From positions 9,870,001 through 9,934,000 of the forward strand of contig NC_134138.1 of assembly GCF_033958435.1 (NCBI RefSeq): 64,000 nucleotides of DNA. The letters run 5' to 3'. Below are positions 55,687-64,000 of the stretch, piece by piece (the stretch's first letter is position 1; each line of letters opens with the position of its first letter). The DNA comes from Carettochelys insculpta (lineage: Eukaryota; Chordata; Testudines; Carettochelyidae). The notes beneath the pieces are model-generated. The model did no database searches and was not told the DNA's origin. It saw only the letters and a program-made list of their open reading frames with translations. Made by a program: the position numbers and the translations under genes.

Positions 55687-55967
55687 GTAAAGTGTATCTC
55701 CAACACCTTGGACTCTGAAAAGATGAGACATCATTTGACCCTAACTGTCTTCCTTCTTCACTGTGCTGTCTGAAAGCCATAATACACAATGCATTAACTA
55801 TTTTCTCCCTCCTCCCCAGAGATCACTGTTCTTGTTCTCATCACCACATGCTACTGCTTTTCTCTGTCTTTTTCTCTTGTTCCTCTTTTCCTGTCCCATC
55901 ATCTTCAGTCCTTTGGGGTTTAGTTTAATAGAGCCACAGTGAACAAGTGAGTTTGTTTTGTGCTCTG

Positions 55968-56678
55968 GGCTACGTCTACACATGCACGCTACATCGAAAT
56001 AGCTTATTTTGATGTAGTGACATCGAAATAGGTTATTTCGATGAATAACGTCTACACGTCCTCCAGGGCTGGTGCTGTCGACGTTCAACTTCGACATTGG
56101 GCAGCACCACATCGAAATAGGTGCTGCGAGGGAACGTCTACACACCAAAGTAGCACACATCGAAATAAGGGTGCCAGGAACAGCTGCAGACAGGGTCACA
56201 GGGCGGAATCAACAGCAAGCCGCTCCCTTAAAGGGCCCCTCCCAGGCACAGTTGCACTAAACTACACAAGATCCACAGAGCCGACAACTGGTTGCAGACC
56301 CTGTGCATGCAGCATGGATCCCCAGCTGCGGCAGCAGCAGCCACAAGCCCTGGGCTAAGGGGTGCTGCCCACGGTGACCATAGAGCCCCTCAGGGGCTGG
56401 AGAGAGAGCGTCTCTCAACCCCTCAGCTGATGGCCGCCATGGCGGACCCCGCTATTTCGATGTTGCGGGATGCGGATCGGCTATATGTGCCCTACTTCAA
56501 CGTTCAACTTCGAAGTAGGGCGCTATTCCCATCCCCTCATGGGGTTAGCGACTTCGACGTCTCGCCGCCTAACATCGATTTCAACTTCGAAATAGCGCCC
56601 AACACGTGTAGCCATGACGGGCGCTATTTCGAAGTTGGCGCTGCTACTTCGAAGTAGCGTGCACGTGTAGACGCGGCC
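55968..56678. mobile_element. 711-bp TIR element of the GGCTACGTCTACACG family, copy C
   Basis: The left end GGCTACGTCTACACATGC faces a right end whose reverse complement is GGCCGCGTCTACACGTGC. CTG flanks both sides (55965-55967, 56679-56681). It aligns along its length with copy A and shares a 121-codon frame (56292-56657) at the same place. The frame includes 'PGLR-AAHGDHRAP-GLER' and ends 'FEVGAATSK'. No domain is recognised. Non-autonomous. Confidence 0.85.
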
Positions 56679-56681
56679 CTG

Positions 56682-57205
56682 ATGTCCTTGAGGCTAAAAG
56701 AAAATTTTAGGCCCATAAGCCAGCTGCCAGGAACCTCATGAGTTTGATCCTGTACATGGTGGTTTCATTCGGCCTAAGGTAGCTTGATTTTCTCTGGAGA
56801 TTGTGGTCTCGGGGAGCACATTGTTGTCTGATAACATTAGACAATGCCATGGAGAATCTTAACAAGAAACATTAAAACACTGTGTTCTATGGGACTTAGG
56901 TATAATGAGCAGAGCATGGCAGCGGGGGGCGTTGGGGTGGAGGGATAAAGAGTCGTTATAGATAACTTGAGAAAATGTTTTCCTTTGTCCCAGAAGAGTT
57001 GAAGCTTTTTATAATATTGTTGTGTTCAAGTCTGTTACTGATGGTGAGCATCAGTCATTTAGCTAGTTTGTCCTCTCAGAGTCACTAGTTTGTTGTGCAG
57101 CAGTGTGAGGCACTGATTCCTTACACTGGCTGAAGATGGAGGAAGTTGTTTGTGGAAGCTGTGACCATTTCAGTGCTCAAGCGGTTCACGCAGACCTTTG
57201 TCACG
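56682..57205. other. Unassigned non-coding stretch
   Basis: No recognised feature. Confidence 0.3.
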
Positions 57206-57300
57206 AGGGGTAGCTGAGTTGGTCTGTATCTTCAAAAACAACAAGAAGTCCTGTGGCACCGTAATGACTGACAGTTATTTTGTAGCATATAGACCTTGTG
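57206..57300. mobile_element. Inverted-repeat element, left arm
   Basis: 'GGGGTAGCTGAGTTGGTCTGTATCTTCAAAAACAACAAGAAGTCCTGTGGCACC' then a decayed 'GACTGACAGTTATTTTGTAGCATA'. Right arm absent. Confidence 0.75.
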
Positions 57301-57547
57301 GCTAGGAACTGGTTGACCACAGGCATTCCCCTTCAGTAATGGATACGGCTTTGATGGTAGCTAAATAGTGAAGCTAAATCCCCTCCTCCTCCATTTCTGA
57401 AATCATCCGTCTTTTCCCATATTTCTTTTAAACCAGCTGCCTTTCACATACGTGCTGACTTCATGAGAACATTCAAAACTTTGGAAAATCAAACTACTTA
57501 TTTAAGTGCCTCAGTGTGGTTTTAGATCATGGAACTTTAGTCACACA

Positions 57548-57712
57548 AATGAACATCAGAACAGCCAAAGAAGTCAGACTAAAGGTCTATCTAGCCCAGT
57601 ATCCTGTCTTCTGACAGTGGCCAGTGCCAGGTGCCTGAGAAGGCATGAGCAGAACAAGCAATCATCAGTTGATCCATCCTTCTGTCACACATTCTCAGCT
57701 TCTGGCAAATAG
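57548..57712 (-). mobile_element. CR1 LINE 3' fragment
   Basis: Antisense 3' UTR: 'AAGTCAGACTAAAGGTCTATCTAGCCCAGTATCCTGTCTTCTGACAGTGGCC' and 'GGTGCCTGAGAAGGCATGAGCAGAACAAGC'. Confidence 0.8.
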
Positions 57713-57735
57713 AGGCTAGGGACACAAATGTATTC

Positions 57736-57842
57736 CTGACACAGTGTGTCCCATCTGTAAAATGGGGATAGTAGCCATATTTCAGCAAGGCATTGTGAGG
57801 ATGAATACATTAAGAGCTGCACAGTATAGTGCTGAGGGCTAC
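57736..57842 (+). mobile_element. MIR-like ancient SINE 3' part
   Basis: 'CCCATCTGTAAAATGGGGATAGTAGCCATATTTC...GCATTGTGAGGATGAATACATTAAGAGCTGCACAGTATAGTGCTGAG' is the sense MIR 3' half. Confidence 0.75.
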
Positions 57843-58849
57843 AGCAAGTATCTTCGGTAGAGAGATTTCATGTTTTTCTATCTCCCTTTTTTCACACCAG
57901 TTACTATGATTATTGGTCCTTTTCTTTCCAGCTGTTTAGATATTCAGTTTTGGGACCAACATTAGTTCATGAAGGTAGCTGATTACACCCGGCCGCAGAA
58001 AATCCACTAGCTGTTGCAAATTAGAGTGAAACAGTAGGCATGAATGATTGGCATGGGATATGTTGGCAGTTTTAATTAGTACTAGGGCAATGCTGTACTA
58101 GGGTACTAGGGTAGATGCCTGCACCAATTTTTGTTGTGTGTGACCTGCACTGAACCCAGATCAAAACAGATCAATAAAGACAAGCCATTATAAGCCTGTT
58201 CAGGCTCTAAATTTGACTTGTCTTAAAGATGAAGCAAAAGAGATTTCCACTTGCCAAGACACCTGGGCTTCTGTTTTCCCTGCCATGGCTGATGTCAATA
58301 ATGGTTGGAGCTAATGAGTGGTTTATACTGCACTTGTCAGAGTGAAGGATCCCAATGTGCATTGCAAGCTGTAGACACAGGAGTCACTCCTACGGCTGGT
58401 GAAATACATAAGGTGAAACAGACTACATGCTGGAAAACGTGAGAATAAGAATAGTGAACTCCTGAGTTATTGCTTCTTCCAAGCTTTGACTCCCTCTATG
58501 GGAAATTGCTCCCCCGGTCCATGCCCACATGTGCATAATATTTTTTCTCCATCATACAGGATTATTTAGTTAGTGTATTTGGATGATAAAATCTGCTTAG
58601 GCTCTTGTATTCAGTCTAATTGAAAAATGCCCTGTTTGCACCTTATTTAAAAAACAAAAACAAAAGCCAAATGAACTGATAGAGATGTCTGGTGCTTTTA
58701 GTTTTTTTAAAATATGCATAAAGGCTTTTGGTTTCTCTTCATAACCTCACATGAAACATCATCCAGTTCTAAATTTAAACAAAATTCGTCACTTTATTAC
58801 GTCTAGAAAACTTAAGAAAAAAAAAAAGAGGCTGTCAGATCAGTGGTTC
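57843..58849. other. Unassigned non-coding stretch
   Basis: No recognised feature; A-rich runs near 58815. Confidence 0.3.
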
Positions 58850-59004
58850 TGGAATGGGACTCAAGTGATCTAGTTTCAATGCTCAGCCCTGCCACTGCCC
58901 TGTGGTTTGGTCTCAGTCTAGTCATTTCACCTGTATCTCTTTCCACACTCTGTCTTGTTTGTTTAGATTGTAAGCTGTTTGGGGCAGGTCCTGGCTCTCA
59001 CTAT
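58850..59004 (+). mobile_element. MIR/CORE-SINE-like element, left part (split by a MITE)
   Basis: 'GGGACTCAAGTGATCTAGTTTCAATGCTCAGCCCTGCCACTG', 'CTAGTCATTTCACC' and 'TTTAGATTGTAAGCTGTTTGGGGCAGGTCCTGGCTCTCACTAT'. The tail module equals that at 19186-19295 and is cut by the MITE at 59005. Traces resume at 59445 ('GTGTTAGCACAGTG'). Confidence 0.6.
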
Positions 59005-59444
59005 GGCTGTGTCTACACTACCACCTTCCTTCGAAGGAAGGATGGTAATTAAGGTGTTGTGAATTTACTAATGAAGTGCTGCCATGCATAGGCAGCACTT
59101 CATTAAACAAATTCCTCCCCGCGGCGACTCCAAAGTTTTAAACTTTGAAGTATCGGCACGTGTCTAGCTGTGGCGCACCTGCCAGTGCTTAGAAGTGCCA
59201 GGGCAACTTCGAAGTCCCCTTACTCCTCTGGGCACTTCGAAGTTGCCCCGGCACTTCGAAGTACCGGCGGGTGCGCCGTGGCTAGAAATCTGCTGGTACT
59301 TCGAAGTTTAAAACTTGGGAGTTGCCACGGGGGGGAATTTGCTTAAGAGAGAGCTGCCCATGCATGGCAGCACTTCATTAGTAAACTCCCAACACCCTAA
59401 TTACCATCCTTCCTTCGAAGGAAGGTGGTAGTGTAGACAAGCCC
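59005..59444. mobile_element. 440-bp palindromic MITE with TAT target duplication
   Basis: The ends GGCTGTGTCTACACTACCACC and, reverse-complemented, GGGCTTGTCTACACTACCACC mirror each other. TAT flanks both sides (59002-59004, 59445-59447). The halves are inverted copies with 'CCTTCCTTCGAAGGAAGG', 'GCACTTCATTA' and 'ACTTCGAAGT' blocks. The centre lies near 59222. Confidence 0.85.
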
Positions 59445-59459
59445 TATGGGTATGAAACG

Positions 59460-60432
59460 TGTTAGCACAGTGAGCCACTGAGTTCATTTGGATCCTGTAT
59501 GTGTTACTGTAATACACCTAAACAATTAAAATACTTCTAGAAGAACCCCTCCCACCATTTTGGTGTGATCAGTCAAAATGAGGACTTACATTCCATCATC
59601 TGTAACAATTAAGCACTCACTATTTCCAGGGCTAACCAAATACTTTAGATCACATTTTCAGAGGACTGGCTTTCCATAAAATGGCACGTATACACATTTT
59701 GCTTATTCATATTGGGTGACTGGATGTTCAGTCACCTGTTTCAAACACACTGATGTGATTGAAGTTTTATGGGAAAGCTTTCAAGAGGGATTTTTTGGGG
59801 GGCGGGGGGGAGAGGGAGCAGCTGGAAATGGAACAAAAATCACAAGCATCCAGGTTGGCCTCTGCTATTTTAGAAAAATTGAGACAATAGAAATAAAAAA
59901 TATAGCTGTCTTCCAAATGTGAGAAGTAAAAAAGCGATAGTGTTGGAAGCTGTGTTTTTCTTGATGCCTTCCAAGGGGATGACATAAACAAATGAACTGA
60001 AAACTGGGGAGGGGTATAGAAACTGAAGCAGGGAAGAATTGATTTGCACATGTGTTTCTGCGACGCTTATACTAAAAACTCCATGCTGCTGTCAGTGTGT
60101 CTGCCATAATTACAATTCACCTCGCCTCATTCGTGATGCTGAATGGTATTAGCTGTAGGGCATACGAAATATTTACAGCATACTGTCAACCCCATATTCC
60201 ATCTAGGGGAATTGTAATATTTTAACACTGTGCTTTATGAAGTTTGAAACATTACATTTTTCTTAGCCACAACTGTCTTTTGTGTTGTCCCTCTCTGCGC
60301 TCCTCCCCGCCACCTTTCTTTTTATGGTGTCCATAAGCATCTGAGCTGTGGAATCTCTGCTTCACTTGGCAGTGTGGATGTGTCCATTTTAATTTCTGTT
60401 TTCCAGTACAGAACTTGAAGTTGCTACTCTCT
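59460..60432. other. Unassigned non-coding stretch
   Basis: A poly-G run lies near 59796-59808. Otherwise no recognised features. Confidence 0.35.
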
Positions 60433-60742
60433 AGCTGCGTCTACACTAGCTCCTTCCTTTCAGAAGGGGCATGGTAATGGGCGAGGTCGAAAGATGCTAA
60501 TGAGTTATTCTCATGAATATGCAGTGCCTCATCAGCATAATGGCAGGCTCCGTGATTCGAAAGGAACAAGGGGCTTTTGAAGACTGGGGCATCCTGTCAA
60601 AAGGCCCCTGTCTACACGGGTGGTGCCTGATTTGAAAGCAGAACTTTCGAATCACTGTGGCTTCCATTATGCTAATGAGGCTCTGCATATTCCTTGTAGC
60701 ACCTCATTAGCATTTTCCAACCTCGCTCATTACTATGCCCCT
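60433..60742. mobile_element. Palindromic MITE, right end lost
   Basis: The left end is AGCTGCGTCTACACTAGCTCC. Inner blocks 'AAGATGCTAATGAG' and 'CTCATTAGCATTTTCC' are inverted copies. The expected right TCTACAC end is replaced by 'CCTTCCTCCCTCACCGG'. It is closely related to the 30790 element. Confidence 0.75.
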
Positions 60743-61055
60743 CCTTCCTCCCTCACCGGCCAGACCAAACTGCTCCACTCAGTGGCCTGATTCCAGTTCA
60801 GACCAGCCAGGCCTCTGCTCCCTCCTTTACCCTCTTCCTGTGGAAGAAAGGTGTTGCCTAAGTTACAAAGAGCATGGAGGGCCATTGCCTACATGGGAGA
60901 AGTCATCACACCAAAATTCCCACCACCACTTTGCACTGATGCTGTGCCTCGGGAAACTGAGGCACCCGCCTCAGGTGGCAATGGGACAGTAGGAAACGCA
61001 TGCAGCCTAACCAGGGGGATAAAATCCTCACACGCTCCCTTTTGTCACAGCACCT
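60743..61055. other. Unassigned non-coding stretch
   Basis: No recognised feature. Confidence 0.3.
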
Positions 61056-61205
61056 TACAATCTTTAATGAATTTGCCTGTGTCATTCATGCCTCAGAGGC
61101 AGGGCAGTGCCATTGTCCTTGTTTTACAAGGGAGGAAACTGACTTGCCCCACAGGAAGCATGTAGCAGAGCAAGGACTTGAACTCAGGTCTGCCAGGTGT
61201 CAGGT
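61056..61205 (-). mobile_element. MIR-like ancient SINE
   Basis: 'CATTGTCCTTGTTTTACAAGGGAGGAAACTGACTTGCCCCACAGGAAGCATGTAGCAGAGCAAGGACTTGAACTCAGGTCTGCC' follows the antisense MIR order closely. Confidence 0.8.
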
Positions 61206-62502
61206 TAAAATGCGTCTTTCCTTCTGCATTTCATGAACTCCAGTTAGTGGGCATATGCTGCTCCCATGTCTGATGGTGTCATCCTAAATCCTGTGTTTTG
61301 GTGATTCAGTATTCAGATGGATCCTGTAAATGCCTCCCGGTTGATTTTACTCCTGCAGCAGCTCATGGACCACTCCAGTCAACACTGGGTTGGGGAATTC
61401 AATGGCGCATTAACTGCGTTTCAGTGAATGCTGTTCTCATTGTGGGTCTGCCGGCATTGTCATTTTGGGGACTAGCCTGTCTTCTACTAGTCATGTCTGT
61501 CTGAGTACCTTTCACTTTGCTCGGGTCCCAATTCAGTAATGAACTTAATCGTGCACCTAATTATAAGCACATGAGTAGCCCTGTGCAGGGGCCTTCCTTA
61601 AGCAGGGGAAATATTGTAATGCTACCCATGGTTCTGAGGCCCTCAGCAAAGAACTAAAGGGCTTATAATGAATGATTACATTTTGCTATTGGCTTAATAG
61701 GGACTGGATCATGCTCTGTTCAGCAATTCTTGGCTTTTACAAGTTAGAATGAAAAAATGATGGAGAAGTTGGGAGCAGGGTTGTGACTCGTAAGGGAAAC
61801 CCTAAACTAACCATGTGCTTCTTAGTCAAATGCCAGCTACAGGAACTCACAGGAATGCCTGTTGACACTAGTTCCTACCTCCTTTCCTGCTGCTGCTGCT
61901 GAGCTGTGAGGTCATTGATGAGAGAGCAGGGGACCTTAAATTAATGGTGCAAATGGAAGAAAAATTGGCTCCTACCAGCTGGGGCCACCCTCTGCTCAGG
62001 AAGAAATTAAGGCAGATTCTCCAGCAACTGGGTACCATGCCCAGAGGGGATTTGTACAGACCGATAAGCAAGGGGGAGAGCACCAGGGCACAAGCAATTG
62101 GGAACAGAAGGAAAATGAGGGTCGAGACTGAGAAGGGGAATCTGTTGCATCAGAAGAGGGTGAAGGACTTGTCTGGGTAGCTGGTGTTTTTAGTCAGGAG
62201 AGGCATAACCTTAGGGGTTCATCACTACATGTAGCCTTCATGCATTCGGCCTCTTAAGGGCATGGGTGTGAGCTCTCAAGGAGCCCTGCTAAACTGTAAT
62301 CCTCTTCTGAAAAGTGGAGTTGTACAGGAGGCGTTGTGTTCATCATGTCTCACTACTTACTTATCAAATACACTCACTCTGCACATAAAAGAATTCATGA
62401 TGGATTGCCACCCTTCCAGAGGCTCCGTTGCTGAGGGTCAGGATGGATTCTTACTGTCCCACACCTCCCTGTCTGTAGATCGTTAATGTGCAGTCACCCA
62501 AA
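61206..62502. other. Unassigned non-coding stretch
   Basis: The 78-codon frame at 61944-62180 (plus) was considered as an exon; no domain and no clear splice context were recognised. Confidence 0.35.
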
Positions 62503-62670
62503 TGAGCTTAAGAATGACCAAAGAGGTCAGACCAAAGGTCCATCTAGCCCAGTATCCTGTCTTCTGACAATGGCCAGTGCCAGGTGCCCCAGAAGGAATG
62601 AACAGTACAGGCAATCATCAGTTGATCCATCCCTGTTGCCAATTCTCAGCTTCTGTCAAACAGAGCCTAG
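62503..62670 (-). mobile_element. CR1 LINE 3' fragment
   Basis: 'AAGAGGTCAGACCAAAGGTCCATCTAGCCCAGTATCCTGTCTTCTGACAATGGCCAGTGCCAGGTGCCCCAGAAGG': antisense CR1 3' UTR, same subfamily as 57548. Confidence 0.85.
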
Positions 62671-64000
62671 GAACATAAATGTATGTTCTGTGGCTCAGTT
62701 AATGTTTATAGACTGCTTTGATGATCAAGGACCAGATTTTTCAGCCTTGTCTTAACCAGTTGGAGGGTGGGAGTGCCTATGGCAGGGTGGTGTCTGAGAT
62801 AAATAAATGCAATAGGACGTGTGCCTGGCTTTTCCACATATTTGAAGGGTGCCTAACATAAAGCGGATGTTACTCTAATGGGGCTTTATACAAATATTTA
62901 AATAATTAAAATATTGCATGTGCAACTCCCTGATATGTAGCTGAAATCAGGGAATTGGAGCTGAGATTTTCAGAGCCACCACTGTAGTTGGATGTTCTAT
63001 CCCTGTTCATTTGAATGGGAAATTGTGCATCCTAATGCCACAGGCAGCTCAGACACCAACAGCTGTTGACTTGGGGGGCGGGGAGAGGGGGAGGTTGTGG
63101 GAATGATGGATTTGGGAAGGCTCGTCAATCTGACTTAAACTTTAAAGATTAAAGGTTTGCACCTTTCTCTAGTTAACATCAAGAGACTGAGACAGAGCAT
63201 CTCAGGCTAGAAGTGAGTTTTTGAGGTTTCCAGTGTTTTACAGACAACGCTTTTAGCAGCACTTATGATTTGCTTATTTTAGCAGCGCTATGGTGCTAAA
63301 GCAGCATTTAACAGATGCAAACTGAAGATGTTCAATACAGTTAATATCGGGTTACAGACAGATTTTACTTACTAATGTTGTAACAACTAATACAAGTTAC
63401 TTAACTAATTGCACTTATGGTTTAACTTACGCTATATAAGCAGGGCACGGTACTCACTGACTCCTCTGAACCACCTAAAATCCGAGTCCTGCCCGCTTCA
63501 GTCAGTGAGGAAGGTGTTATTGGAAGTGGGTAGAATTTAAGTGAAAGAGTGGAAAACCAAAAGGCTGTCCTAAGAATAGTGGCAGCAAAGATAACAGATA
63601 TAGCAGAGATAATAGAGATTGGTGCCTTAAGGAGGTGACAAATGTGCGTCAGGTGCAGATTCCACCTAGCACACACTCCCCATGCAGCGAGGGGTTCTTA
63701 TACCCATTTTACCTTATAATACTTAAATACTGATACTACATTAAGCTGTGATTTCATGGAATTTCCAAAAATACCCCGTTTCCTGAAGACCTCAACATGG
63801 TCATACCCTCTGATCATATCCTATAGTCAGTCTTTCAAGACCAATTTCTGATAAAAGGTCAGGGAAGAAATACCATTAGGTGACCTTTACTTGAGTTCAA
63901 GTGAGGCCATCACATCTTTCCTGTTAGGGAGAGGTGGGGAATGCTTGAATACCTGTTGACATCAGAAAGTGATGCAGATAGCGAAGATTTATGTACATGA
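62671..64000. other. Unassigned non-coding stretch to window end
   Basis: Contains a TATATAA motif near 63433 and only short frames. No recognised gene or repeat. Confidence 0.35.

Noticed and set aside
54904..55773. 289-codon plus-strand frame
   Set aside because: It spans a transposon with pyrimidine-rich tandem filler. The protein is Ser/Pro/Cys-rich without a domain, and minus-strand frames over the same DNA are also long.
63425..63445. Promoter at a TATATAA motif
   Set aside because: Isolated AT-rich motif with no supporting downstream exon or LTR structure.

Overview
The window looks like non-coding nuclear DNA from a reptile, most likely a turtle, with crocodilian as the main alternative. 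The clade call rests on repeat content: several CR1 LINEs ending in octamer tails related to TTCTTATG, a tRNA-derived SINE, many copies of an inverted 'CTTATAGACTAACAG...AGCATAAGCTTTCG' repeat, and many short DNA transposons whose ends read GGCYRYGTCTACAC. I found no host protein-coding exon, no rRNA, no functional tRNA and no CRISPR array. Nearly all long open frames lie inside mobile elements or in compositionally biased DNA. The window could be intergenic or part of a large intron; the sequence alone does not decide this.

Layout. 0-4.5 kb holds two copies of a short 'TCTAYAC' MITE, a fragment of the inverted repeat, a 682-bp TIR element and a CR1 tail. 6.7-8.7 kb holds an antisense CR1, a short hAT-like MITE with 8-bp target duplications and an LTR-like segment with a TATA box. 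11.3-12.4 kb holds a second, 752-bp copy of the TIR element carrying a CAG tract. 14-18 kb holds a Tigger-like element, SINEs and the best CR1 reverse-transcriptase frame. 20.5-23.9 kb holds a near-identical CR1 in the opposite orientation, inserted in an older sequence, then inverted-repeat elements with a hammerhead-like core. 26.2-27.0 kb holds an hAT MITE and two back-to-back palindromes. 28.8-29.4 kb holds a three-unit tandem repeat, 30.2-31.2 kb an ancient MIR-like SINE, an hAT MITE and a palindromic MITE, and 34-37.3 kb three Tigger-like MITEs. 38.7-43.4 kb is LINE-rich: RTE-like fragments, an antisense CR1 and a 379-codon open frame from another LINE clade. 44-45.7 kb holds a CR1 nested in an inverted-repeat element. 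49-57 kb holds RTE-like, CR1 and Tigger-like elements and the third TIR copy. 59-60.7 kb holds two more palindromic MITEs, and the end holds MIR- and CR1-derived tails.

Relationships. Mobilisation here would depend on enzymes encoded elsewhere. CR1 and RTE-like LINEs are the only elements with recognisable protein domains, and all are 5'-truncated. The MITEs have no transposase. Their ends and target duplications group them into a 3-bp-TSD, PIF/Harbinger-like set, an 8-bp-TSD hAT-like set, and a set with TACAGGTTGAACC ends that resembles Tigger/pogo. Several insertions are nested, which gives a relative order of activity.
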